A DNA stretch of 64,000 nt from Methylobacteriaceae bacterium (GTDB taxonomy: Bacteria; Pseudomonadota; Alphaproteobacteria; Rhizobiales; Beijerinckiaceae), in the NCBI GenBank assembly GCA_020638195.1, contig JACKJC010000001.1, positions 175,001 to 239,000 on the forward strand. Reading direction: 5' to 3'. This document shows, in pieces, positions 26,203-34,069 of the stretch. A model generated the notes under the pieces. It was given only the letters and a program-made list of their open reading frames with translations, made no database searches and was not told the origin of the DNA. The stretch's first letter is position 1; every line of letters begins with the position of its first letter. A program made the translations under genes and the position numbers.

Positions 26203-26410
26203 TGCGGGCGCCGACGACGGCGCGAGCGCGCTTCTCTTATCGGCGCCGGGCGCGTTTGACAATGCCCTGTCTGCCCGCGTCAAAAGCCGTTTGCGGGAGG
26301 CGTGCGGATTGTTGCCCCCATCGCGGTCCCGCTGGGGCGCCGCCGTGCGCAACGATCCCTATTTCAACCCGAACCTGTCGCTCTACGATCGCGAACCGAA
26401 ACTTGGATGA
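26192..26410 (+). pseudogene. C-terminal fragment of a glycosyltransferase gene
   Basis: An open frame without a start codon runs from just inside the 5' end of the tRNA gene to a TGA at 26408. Its last third reads AAVRNDPYFNPNLSLYDREP, which is the characteristic C-terminal end of GT2-type and TPR-glycosyltransferases (xDPYyNPNLSL). The rest of such a gene (hundreds of residues) is missing. It appears to be the tail of a gene cut off by a rearrangement next to the tRNA. Identification rests on one short motif. Confidence 0.5.
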
Positions 26411-26431
26411 CGCTGTCGGCCGGCGCCTTCG

Positions 26432-27103
26432 TCACGCCCTGCCGAATCGGAAGCCCCAGCCGCGCCACGCACTCGACTTGCCGGCGCGACGCGACGTTTC
26501 CTTGCCGAGCGCGCGGATAATGAAGGACACTTTCGAGACGCCGGGCGTAAGATCCGGTCCACGCCCGGCAAGCCGCTCGCCGGCGAGGAAACGATAGGAG
26601 AGGATGCGACGCGGCGTCGTCTCGCTGATACGATGGGCGCGCTCTTCGTCGGGCGTCGGCGTTCGCCCGTACGCTCGCTGTATCGCTTCACGCCATTCCC
26701 GCGCCTGTTGCTCATGGATCGCGTAGGCGACCATGCCGACGAAATCATGCTCGGACGCGCAGAACAGGCCGAACGAAGGATCATCGCTATAGGCGGCGCG
26801 CGCTCGATTGTGCGAGCTGCGCCCTTCCAGGCTCTCCTGTGCGAGAAAGCGGTAGGCGGCGATCCGGCGCGGCGTGGTCTCGCCGAGCCTGTGGGCGTGG
26901 ATTTCGGCCTCGGTCGGCGGTCGTCCGCAGGCGCGCGCCATTTCCGCGCGCCATTCCGCGAATTGTCGTTCGTGCAACGCGAAGGCGACAAGGCCGACGA
27001 GATCGTCGTCGCGCTCCACGAAGGCGGGAAAGGCCTGGTCGCGACCGTGATCTTCGCGGGTCGTCAGACCCGAGGCCTCGCCGATATCGACGCTGTGAAA
27101 CAT
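26432..27103 (-). CDS. Protein of unknown function with two tandem copies of a ~68-residue domain
   Basis: A 223-residue soluble protein. Residues ~28-95 and ~114-181 are clear duplicates 86 residues apart; both contain a D-x-V-G-x-V-A-x-A-x-HE-x-Q core, EWR, RA-x-GR-x-PT, AHR, ETTPRRI and YRFLA-x-E-x-L-x-GR. I do not recognise the family. The C-terminal tail (~35 residues) is basic and ends in Trp/Arg-rich sequence. No signal peptide or membrane segment. The ATG at 27103 is used; a TTG at 27118 is possible, and neither has a good ribosome site. The conserved arginines and acidic pairs suggest a binding role, but no function can be given. Confidence 0.75.
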   Translation of the reverse strand: MFHSVDIGEASGLTTREDHGRDQAFPAFVERDDDLVGLVAFALHERQFAEWRAEMARACGRPPTEAEIHAHRLGETTPRRIAAYRFLAQESLEGRSSHNRARAAYSDDPSFGLFCASEHDFVGMVAYAIHEQQAREWREAIQRAYGRTPTPDEERAHRISETTPRRILSYRFLAGERLAGRGPDLTPGVSKVSFIIRALGKETSRRAGKSSAWRGWGFRFGRA

Positions 27104-27535
27104 GACGCTGCGACACAACTAGAGGATGCGTCACGGCGCTCTCAATCGCGACCGAAATCCTGCACCGAGAGCCCCGCTCTGCACGAATACATGCTCGCAC
27201 ATTTTTGCAGAAATGCCGCGAAAATTAATCTGCATCTATCGTTAGGGTTATCGTCGCCGGCTCGATTCACGCTCGATTAACCACGTGCGAACCGAATGCG
27301 GCAGTGCGGCAAAAACCACCGCGCAAATCTCTTTACGTTAAAACTGCATTAGCGAATTCGCTTGTATTGTCACGGTCTCGTTGATGGATAAGCTATTGAT
27401 TTATAAAGCTCTATTCCATCCGGCCACAAGGCCGTCTTCGTCGAGTGACGCAGCGCCGGGCCAGGCTGCGACGCCCTCGATCACACCGTGACAAGCGGCG
27501 GCGTCAGGCCGTCCGCCCGAGTAGAGGATAAAGAT
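27104..27535. other. AT-rich intergenic region with a 12-base perfect palindrome
   Basis: About 430 bases between two divergently transcribed genes. The part 27180-27420 is rich in A and T and probably carries the promoter of the porin-like gene. AGCGAATTCGCT at 27351-27362 is a perfect 12-base palindrome and may be an operator. No gene-like frame is seen. Confidence 0.45.
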
Positions 27536-28285
27536 ATGCGTATGGTTCGTATTCTGGCGGCCGCCCTCGCTGCTTCCACGATCGCTGGCGGCGCCATGGC
27601 CGCCGATCTTCCTTCCCGCAAGATGGCGCCGCCGGCCTATGTGGCGCCCGCCCCGATCTTCACCTGGACCGGCCTCTACGTCGGTGTGAACGGCGGCGGC
27701 TGGTTCAACAATTCGCGCATCACGGCGCTTGGGGGCATCCCCGGGAAGCTTGGCGGCGGCGGCGGCCTGATCGGCGGCACTGTTGGCTACAACTGGCAGA
27801 CCGCAGGCCATGTCGTCGTCGGCATGGAGGCCGACCTCGACTATCGCACGAAGACGACCGTCACGGCGCCCTTCGCCTCGTCGAGCCAGACCAATGACGG
27901 TTATCTTGGCACGGTCCGCGGTCGTGTGGGTTACGGCTTCGATCGGGCGCTGATCTACGTCACGGGCGGTCTTGCCTATGGCAACGCGGCGGCCCCCAAC
28001 GCCCTCGCATCCCTGCCTCTCGCCGCTTTCTTCACGCGCTCGGGCCAGCCCGGCCTGCAGGCCGGCTGGACCGCTGGCGCCGGCGTCGAATTCGCGATCG
28101 CCAACAATTGGTCGGTCAAGGGCGAATATCTCTATGCCGACCTGGGCTCGAAGAGCATCGCCTACACGAATGCGACCACGCTGCTGCCGGCCACCCCTGT
28201 CGAGAGGACAGCCGACCACATCGCACGCGTCGGCGTGAACTATCGCTTCGGCTTCGGCGGCGCGCCGGTCTACGCGAAATACTGA
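27536..28285 (+). CDS. Omp25/RopB-family outer-membrane beta-barrel protein
   Basis: A 249-residue outer-membrane protein with a signal peptide ending AMAADLPS, the mark of this family in Hyphomicrobiales. FTWTGLYVGVNGGG begins the first strand; the alternating strands end with the C-terminal aromatic pattern VNYRFGF and AKY. Eight strands are expected. Such proteins are abundant and structural or porin-like. The ATG at 27536 follows an AGAGGATAAAG ribosome site region. A strong terminator follows at 28309. Confidence 0.93.
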   Translation: MRMVRILAAALAASTIAGGAMAADLPSRKMAPPAYVAPAPIFTWTGLYVGVNGGGWFNNSRITALGGIPGKLGGGGGLIGGTVGYNWQTAGHVVVGMEADLDYRTKTTVTAPFASSSQTNDGYLGTVRGRVGYGFDRALIYVTGGLAYGNAAAPNALASLPLAAFFTRSGQPGLQAGWTAGAGVEFAIANNWSVKGEYLYADLGSKSIAYTNATTLLPATPVERTADHIARVGVNYRFGFGGAPVYAKY

Positions 28286-28308
28286 TCGGACCCGAAGGGT
28301 TCGACGAG

Positions 28309-28342
28309 AAACGCCCGGCCGTCGGCCGGGCGTTTTGCTTTA
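28309..28342 (+). terminator. Rho-independent terminator
   Basis: A perfect 12-base-pair stem (28309-28320 with 28324-28335), three-base loop and a T-rich tail directly after the porin-like gene. It also lies at the 3' end of the convergent host-attachment gene. Confidence 0.9.
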
Positions 28343-28347
28343 CGCGC

Positions 28348-28806
28348 TCAGATCTTGCCGAGCTTGCCGAGAATTTTTTCGATGTCGCCGATGCGGTGAT
28401 GGGTGAGGTCCTTGGCGACCTCGCCTTTCACATGCTTGAGCGTCTCGCCATGCAGGCTCTTGCGCAGATCGCCCAGGACCTTCGGCGGCGCCACCAGCGT
28501 GATCTCCTTGCAGGCGCCGGATCGCACAGCCTCGTCGACTTCGGCCGCGACGCTTTCGGCGAAACGATGTTCGGCGAGCTCGTGCCAGTCCGTATTCTCC
28601 ATCGCGCTACGCGCCCCACCGACGCTCGCATGCGCTCGGCCTGGCGCATCCGTCCCCTGCTCCCGGGTCGCCGGATTTTCGTCGAGCCGAACCGTCGTCC
28701 TCCTGAGATCGAGCAGATCGGCGTCGCCTTCATTGCGCAGGAACAGGGCCTTGCGGCCATCGCCGACGAGAACCCAGGCCTTGTTGTGAATGCGGACCAG
28801 CGTCAT
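28348..28806 (-). CDS. Host-attachment family protein
   Basis: A 152-residue soluble protein of the host attachment family (PF10116-like). Features are TLVRIHNKAWVLVGDGRKAL at the start, the middle WHELAEHRFAESVA and the C-terminal ITLVAPPKVLGDLRKSLH segment, which recalls the RNase-H/eRF1-like fold of that group. It is named after a plant-attachment phenotype, but its biochemical role is unclear. An AGGAGAG ribosome site precedes ATG 28806. Confidence 0.83.
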   Translation of the reverse strand: MTLVRIHNKAWVLVGDGRKALFLRNEGDADLLDLRRTTVRLDENPATREQGTDAPGRAHASVGGARSAMENTDWHELAEHRFAESVAAEVDEAVRSGACKEITLVAPPKVLGDLRKSLHGETLKHVKGEVAKDLTHHRIGDIEKILGKLGKI

Positions 28807-28942
28807 CGCTCTCTCCTTCTTCTTGTTGGATGTCGATTCAACGCCCGAACCAGCAAAAAGACGATGACGCCGCGCAAGGACGCGCTGCGCGGCGACGCGA
28901 AGCATTCGCGATTTGCTAACGCGCGCGCGGCAAGCTGATGAA

Positions 28943-29164
28943 ATGCGATTCGCTTTTGCCCTGCTCGCGCTCGCGAGCCTAATATCGTCCAGCGGTTGCG
29001 CCGTGGTCACCGCCGTCGGCGCTGTGGGCTCTGTCGGCGTGAGCGCCGTCTCGACCGCCGGCAGCCTTGCCGTCTCGGGCGCGAGCGCGACGCTCTCCGG
29101 CGCGAGCGCCGTCGCCCGCGCCGCGACGCCGAGTTTCAGGAGCGACGACAAGCCGGCGCAATAG
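28943..29164 (+). CDS. Small putative lipoprotein
   Basis: A 73-residue protein with a lipoprotein signal (FALLALASLISSSGC) and a mature part made of short Ala/Gly/Ser/Val repeats (TAVGAVGSVGVSAVSTAG and similar). Similar Gly/Ala/Ser-rich small lipoproteins occur in related bacteria without known function. The lipobox supports a real gene; the low-complexity rest does not. It converges with the acyl-CoA dehydrogenase, 15 bases away. Confidence 0.6.
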   Translation: MRFAFALLALASLISSSGCAVVTAVGAVGSVGVSAVSTAGSLAVSGASATLSGASAVARAATPSFRSDDKPAQ

Positions 29165-29179
29165 CGCCGGCCTTTGCCG

Positions 29180-30865
29180 TCAATTGCCGCCTTCGAGCAG
29201 GCGGCGCGCGATCACCATCGCCTGCACTTCCGCCGCGCCCTCGAAAATGTTGAGGATGCGGGCGTCGCACAGCACGCGCGAAATCGCATATTCCAGCGCG
29301 AACCCATTGCCGCCGTGGATCTGCAAGGCATTGTCGGCGGCCGCCCAGGCGACGCGCGCGCCGAGCAGCTTCGCCATGCCGGCCTCGAGATCGCAGCGCC
29401 TGCCTTCGTCCTTCGCGCGCGCCGAAAAGTAAGTCAGCTGGCGGGCGATGTGGGTTTCGACCGCCATCATCACGATCTTGTCGGAGACGCGCGGAAAATT
29501 GATCAGCGCCTTGCCGAACTGGATGCGCTCCTTGGCATAGCGCAGGCCGAGCTCCATCGCTGATTGCGCGACGCCCACGGCGCGCGCAGCGGTCTGGATG
29601 CGCGCGGACTCGAAGGTCTGCATCAGCTGCTTGAAGCCCTGGCCTTCCTCGCCGCCGAGCAAATTGTCGGCCTTCACCTCGAAACCGTCGAAGCCGATCT
29701 CGAATTCCTTCATGCCGCGATAGCCGAGCACCTCGATCTCGCCGCCGGTCATGCCCTGCGCCGGGAAGGGATTGGAATCGTCCCCGCGCGGCTTTTCGGC
29801 AAGCAGCATCGACAGGCCCTTGTAACCCGGCTCGTTCGGATTGGTGCGCACCAGCAGCGTCATCAGGTCGGCGCGCACGGGATGGGTGATCCAGGTCTTG
29901 TTGCCGTAGACTTTGTAGACGTCGCCCTCCTTCACCGCGCGCGTGCGCAGGCTCGCGAGGTCGGAACCCGTATTCGGCTCGGTGAAGACCGCCGTCGGCA
30001 GGATTTCGCCGGACGCGATCTTGGGCAGATAATGGGCCTTCTGCTCGTCAGTGCCGCCGGCGAGAATGAGTTCGGCGGCGATCTCTGGCCGCGTACCGAG
30101 CGAGCCGACGCCGATATAGGCGCGCGACAATTCCTCCGTCACGACGCACATCGAGGTCTTCGACAGGCCCATGCCGCCGAATTCTTCCGGGATCGTCAGG
30201 CCGAACACGCCGAGATCGGCGAGGCCCTTGATGACCTCGAGCGGAATGTACTCGTTCTTCAGGTGCCACTTGTGCGCGTTCGGAATGACCTCGGCCTCCG
30301 CGAACTTGCGCATTTCCGTGCGGATCGCTTCCAGCGTCTCGTCGAGACCGGGTTCGCCGACTGTCGCATGCGCCTCGGCATGGTCGATGAGATCGGCGAG
30401 CCGCGCGCGGTTCTTCGCCGTATTGCCGGACGCGATCACGCCCTCGACCGCCGGTGTGCGGCGCTTGGCGATCTGCTCAGGCGTAAGGCCGAAATCGCCG
30501 GGACGCACCATCTCGCCCTGGCTCATCGGAATGCCGCCGAAGATCTGCGCGATATATTCGGACAGGCCGATGCGGGTCAGCAGCACTTCGGTCTCGCCGA
30601 GCTTGCCTTCGCCCTGCATCCGCTCGGCGTAATGGATCATCTCGCGCGCCGCCTGCACGTAGGTGGCGAGCCACGACAGGCCGTGGGCCGCGTGCTGCTC
30701 GCGCTCGAGCAGGGCGGAGGAAATCTTGCCGTCCTTGGAAACCTGCGCCCGTACGCCCTCGATCGCGTCGCGATAGAAACCTTCGATCGCATTCAGCGCG
30801 GCATTGGCTTCGTCGAGCCAGTTGGCGGACGATGTCGCGTTCTTTTCGAGGGCGGCCGCGGTCAT
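29180..30865 (-). CDS. Acyl-CoA dehydrogenase family protein
   Basis: A 561-residue flavoprotein of the large ACAD group. An N-terminal helical extension (~1-170) precedes the ACAD core with GLADLGVFGLTIPEEFGGMG, the FAD/substrate motif TAVFTEPNTGSDLASLRTRA, and GGNGFALEYAISRVLCDARI with the ILNIFEG region near the C-terminus. It oxidises an acyl-CoA at the alpha-beta position, passing electrons to ETF; the substrate is unknown. ATG 30865 has AGGAGAG nine bases upstream, so it can be translated on its own. The frame is open upstream into the DUF808 gene with no stop, so a fusion protein is possible. Confidence 0.9.
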   Translation of the reverse strand: MTAAALEKNATSSANWLDEANAALNAIEGFYRDAIEGVRAQVSKDGKISSALLEREQHAAHGLSWLATYVQAAREMIHYAERMQGEGKLGETEVLLTRIGLSEYIAQIFGGIPMSQGEMVRPGDFGLTPEQIAKRRTPAVEGVIASGNTAKNRARLADLIDHAEAHATVGEPGLDETLEAIRTEMRKFAEAEVIPNAHKWHLKNEYIPLEVIKGLADLGVFGLTIPEEFGGMGLSKTSMCVVTEELSRAYIGVGSLGTRPEIAAELILAGGTDEQKAHYLPKIASGEILPTAVFTEPNTGSDLASLRTRAVKEGDVYKVYGNKTWITHPVRADLMTLLVRTNPNEPGYKGLSMLLAEKPRGDDSNPFPAQGMTGGEIEVLGYRGMKEFEIGFDGFEVKADNLLGGEEGQGFKQLMQTFESARIQTAARAVGVAQSAMELGLRYAKERIQFGKALINFPRVSDKIVMMAVETHIARQLTYFSARAKDEGRRCDLEAGMAKLLGARVAWAAADNALQIHGGNGFALEYAISRVLCDARILNIFEGAAEVQAMVIARRLLEGGN

Positions 30866-31939
30866 GGAACTCTCCTGAAGAGGCGGTAGATCGGCCTTAT
30901 TGCCACCGTCTCGGTTGCGGTGCAACACGGAGGGCGGCTCCGGCGGCCCGTCTTCCGTCGAAGCAGGCTTTGGCGTGCCGCCGCGCCTGAACTGGCCGCC
31001 GACGCCCCGCAGGAGCGGCGCCAGACCGAAATGGACGACGGGCAGGACGAGCGTCCCTGCCGCGAGCCCTATCAGACCATAAACGGCGGCCGAGGCCAGC
31101 CAGCCGACGGCCTCGCCCGCGACAGGCGATCTCGCGCCGAACGAGGCGGCCGCCTCGGCCCAGGCAAGCGGTCGGCCAAGCGAAAAATGTGCAAGTCCAT
31201 GGACGAGGATCGATCCGCCGACCCAGATCATGGCCGCAACGCCGATGACGCTCAGCACCGACATCAGCGGCGGCATCAGGCGCACCAGCCCCCGTCCGGC
31301 CGCGCGCATGAAAGCCGTGTGCGCGTTGCGGGCGAGCGCCAGCCCCATGTCGTCGGCCTTCACGATCAGCGCGACCGCGCCGTAGACGCCGACAGTCATG
31401 ATTACGCCGACGAAGGCGAGCGACAGGGCCGTCGTCCACATACTGCCCGCCTCGATGCTGGCGAGCGCGATGGTCATGATTTCTGCCGAGAGAATGAAAT
31501 CGGTGCGGATCGCCCCGCCGATCCGCTGCTTCTCGAAATCGGCCGTCGATGCGGCCTGCGGAGCGACGTCCGTTCCGCCATGCCCGAACAGCGCCTCGGC
31601 GGCTTTCTCGGCGCCTTCGTAGCACAGGAACAGCCCGCCGAACATGAGCAGCGGCTCGACCGCCCAAGGCGCGAAGCCGTCGAGCGCGAGCGCCAACGGC
31701 AACAGGATGACGAGCTTGTTGCGCAGCGACCCCAGCGCGATCTTGCCGACGATCGGCAGCTCGCGCTTGGGATCGAGCCCGGCGACGAAACGCGGCGTCA
31801 CCGCGGCGTCGTCGATGACCGTGCCTGCGGCCTTCGCGCCCGCGATCGCGCTCTGGCCGAGCGCGTCGTCGATCGAGGCGGCCGCGGCCTTGGCGATCAC
31901 CGATATATCGTCGAGAAGCGCGAGAAGACCGGTCGCCAA
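30866..31939 (-). CDS. DUF808 family inner-membrane protein, open into the next gene
   Basis: About 358 codons of a DUF808 (YedI-type) membrane protein. It begins LATGLLALLDDISVIAKAA, the family start, and has DFILSAEIMTIALASIE and about six membrane segments. The likely start is TTG at 31939 preceded by GAGG, 10 bases after the cytochrome c stop; no ATG fits. The normal length is ~300-330 residues, yet no stop codon occurs before the acyl-CoA dehydrogenase ATG, so the frame continues straight into it. The last ~35 codons (Pro/Arg-rich) look like a non-family tail. Either a stop was lost by a frameshift, or a fused product exists. Confidence 0.8.
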
Positions 31940-31949
31940 GAAATATGCC

Positions 31950-32366
31950 TCAGTAGGAAACGCGCACGCCGCGCCGCGCGAGAGCGCCGACGATCCTGCG
32001 GCGCAGCGCCACGATGTCATCGACGCGCGCCTTGCGGATCGTGCTCACTTCCACAGTCGTATAGCCGGTGCGCGGCGCGCCCTCGCCCCATGCCTCGACG
32101 ACATAATTCAACACGCGCGCCGTGTCTTTGTCCGAGAGCCCGGAATTGGCGACGCCCGGCACCAATACGAGATAGCGCCGCCCTTCCAGCTCTCGGGCAA
32201 ATGGGCCGACGACGCCGGCGAACGGCGGAACGCGCCCGGTTGCGGACCCCCCGCCGTCGCGGCCGTGGCACCCCGAGCAATGCAGCATGTATAGACCGTG
32301 CGCGCTGGTCTCGGCGATCGCGGGCGCGGCGCCGAGACAAATCAGGATCGCGAATATCGCGCGCAA
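31950..32366 (-). CDS. Periplasmic monohaem cytochrome c of the aralkylamine dehydrogenase cluster
   Basis: A 138-residue protein with signal peptide (cleavage near AIAET) and one haem-binding motif CSGCH. An axial Met is not obvious. In Alcaligenes faecalis a small monohaem cytochrome gene follows aauBEDA, and the same order is seen here. It probably receives electrons from the amine dehydrogenase directly or through a copper protein. It starts four bases after aauA. Confidence 0.85.
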   Translation of the reverse strand: MRAIFAILICLGAAPAIAETSAHGLYMLHCSGCHGRDGGGSATGRVPPFAGVVGPFARELEGRRYLVLVPGVANSGLSDKDTARVLNYVVEAWGEGAPRTGYTTVEVSTIRKARVDDIVALRRRIVGALARRGVRVSY

Positions 32367-32370
32367 GAAA

Positions 32371-32907
32371 CTAGCCCGCGACGCCGACGATCACGGAGAC
32401 CGTGCAATGGTACATGCTCGGCTGGTTCGCCATGCACCAGTTGATGTCGTTGTGCACGCCGAGCAGATAACCCGGCCGCTCCCGGACGTTGGAATTGCAC
32501 AAGCAGCGCCCGCAGGTCGTCTTGCCGCAGCAGTCGTTGTAGGAGACCATATAGTCCTTGCCGTCCTTCGGGTTCTGGCATGTGCCGACCCAGGTGACGG
32601 TGGACGGCTCCGTGCCCGGCGGGCACGAGGTGATGCTGCCGCCGCAGCACGAGCAGAGAAACCCGTCGAGAGCGCAATAGCGCCAGTAGTCACAATCCGT
32701 GTCGGTCTTCTCGGACGCCGGCGACGCGCCTTGCGCGCGTGCGGAGCGGTCGAACGGCAGCATCGGCAATACAGCGCCGCCGACCAGAATTTTGCCGAGC
32801 GAGGAAAGCACCGAACGTCGCCCGATCATCTGCGCCGATTTTCGCGCGGCGTTTTCCGCCACGCGATCGAATACGCCCATCAATTTCGAAACAGGATCGC
32901 CGGACAT
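32371..32907 (-). CDS. aauA: Aralkylamine dehydrogenase light chain (TTQ subunit)
   Basis: The catalytic small subunit of a TTQ quinoprotein that oxidises arylalkylamines to aldehydes in the periplasm. The first ~60 residues hold a twin-arginine signal (GRRSVLSSLGK). The mature part has many cysteines for the disulfide core (CDYWRYC, CSCCGG, DCCGK, CGRCLC). The cofactor tryptophans are W106 and W157, catalytic Asp is D125 and T169 follows, all offset by three from Alcaligenes faecalis AADH. The sequence (GFLCSCCGG, RERPGY, WCMAN) matches AADH much better than methylamine dehydrogenase. TTQ formation needs a MauG-like enzyme not found in the window. Confidence 0.93.
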   Translation of the reverse strand: MSGDPVSKLMGVFDRVAENAARKSAQMIGRRSVLSSLGKILVGGAVLPMLPFDRSARAQGASPASEKTDTDCDYWRYCALDGFLCSCCGGSITSCPPGTEPSTVTWVGTCQNPKDGKDYMVSYNDCCGKTTCGRCLCNSNVRERPGYLLGVHNDINWCMANQPSMYHCTVSVIVGVAG

Positions 32908-32917
32908 TGCGTTTCCC

Positions 32918-33517
32918 TCACCCTGCTCTGCTGACGGCGTCGATATAGGCCTGCACGGAATCGTGACCGAGTTCGCGCGCGTTGAAAAGGCTTTCGAGCT
33001 GCTCGCGATTGTTGACGAGCCCCTTGGCGCGCACCACGCCCGCCTTGTCGATCAGGACGCCATAGGGCAGGCGGCTGACGCGATAGGAAACGCCGAGATC
33101 GCGCGACAGCAGATAGGGAAATTGCTCGAGCTTGCGATCCGCCACGAAGGCGCGATGCGCGGCGGCCTCGCCGTCGCTGGCAAGCGCAATGTCGAGCCAG
33201 GCCTTCTCGCTTCCCGCCACGGATTTCAGGATCGGCAAGAGCTTCTTGCAGACGGGACAAGTCGGCGAGACGAAGAACAGCAACAGCGCGCGCGGCCCCT
33301 CCGCCCCGACCGCCACGGGACGCCCGTCGAGCGCGGCCAGATCGAAGCGTGGCGAGGCATCGCCGACGCGCGGTCCGGAATCGGTCACCAGCGCCCCCAT
33401 CGGCGCGACGCGCTCGAACAGCACGCCCACCTGCCGCGCCAGCGCGAAAACGGCGACGGCCAGCACGAGAACGAGGGCCCAGAGAACCGAGACGGCGACG
33501 ATGAGACCGGTCATCAC
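32918..33517 (-). CDS. aauD: Amine dehydrogenase maturation protein AauD/MauD, thioredoxin-like
   Basis: A 199-residue membrane-anchored thioredoxin-fold protein: N-terminal helix (VLWALVLVLAVAVFALA) and periplasmic domain with the active-site CPVC in VSPTCPVCKK. MauD proteins form or sort the six disulfides of the light chain. Between aauE and aauA, the standard order. Confidence 0.9.
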   Translation of the reverse strand: MMTGLIVAVSVLWALVLVLAVAVFALARQVGVLFERVAPMGALVTDSGPRVGDASPRFDLAALDGRPVAVGAEGPRALLLFFVSPTCPVCKKLLPILKSVAGSEKAWLDIALASDGEAAAHRAFVADRKLEQFPYLLSRDLGVSYRVSRLPYGVLIDKAGVVRAKGLVNNREQLESLFNARELGHDSVQAYIDAVSRAG

Positions 33518-33520
33518 GCC

Positions 33521-34069
33521 TCACAGAAAACTTTGCGCGCGCAGGCGGCGCACGGCGGCCTGCGATTCGATCGTCTTCTCGACGATCGCCAGCGCGAGCC
33601 AGAAAACGAGGATCGCGCAGACCGCCTGCGCGAGATCGAAGGCCGAAAGCGCGCGCGACGTCTGCGGCGCGACGACGAGCCCGGCGATCACGATCAGCCC
33701 GACATTGCGCGCAACGAGCGCCCAGGAGACGATCTGCCCCTGGCCGCCACAGCCGCATTCGATTTCCTCGCGACCGGCGGCGAGCGCGAGCGCCATGGCG
33801 AGACCATAGAGCGCAAGTAGCGCCATCGCGACGATCGCGCCGGCGGCGCGCGTCTCGGGCAGCGCAAGAGCGGCGAGAACCGAAATCTCCGCGACGAACA
33901 GGCAGACCGCCGCAAAAGGCGCGAGCCACTCGGGAATGAGCCGATAGTCGCGCAAGGTCGCTGCATAGACGACGAAGTCAGAGCTCTTCTCAAGGATGGC
34001 GCGCGCGAAAACGACGGCGATGGCGCCGGCCGCCGCCACATGCACGAAGGGATCGACGCTCACAATCAT
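33521..34069 (-). CDS. aauE: Amine dehydrogenase maturation membrane protein AauE/MauE
   Basis: A 182-residue protein with about five membrane helices, MauE/DoxX-like. It contains the CGCGG motif (IECGCGGQG), which could take part in disulfide transfer with MauD. Needed for light-chain stability in the methylamine system. Its start overlaps the aauB stop (ATGA); aauD follows after three bases. Confidence 0.9.
   Translation of the reverse strand: MIVSVDPFVHVAAAGAIAVVFARAILEKSSDFVVYAATLRDYRLIPEWLAPFAAVCLFVAEISVLAALALPETRAAGAIVAMALLALYGLAMALALAAGREEIECGCGGQGQIVSWALVARNVGLIVIAGLVVAPQTSRALSAFDLAQAVCAILVFWLALAIVEKTIESQAAVRRLRAQSFL

Noticed and set aside
25996..26259. Frame through the tRNA-Thr region reading GIRTPDPLITNEVLYQLSY
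   Set aside because: This is the well-known false translation of a tRNA gene, not a protein.
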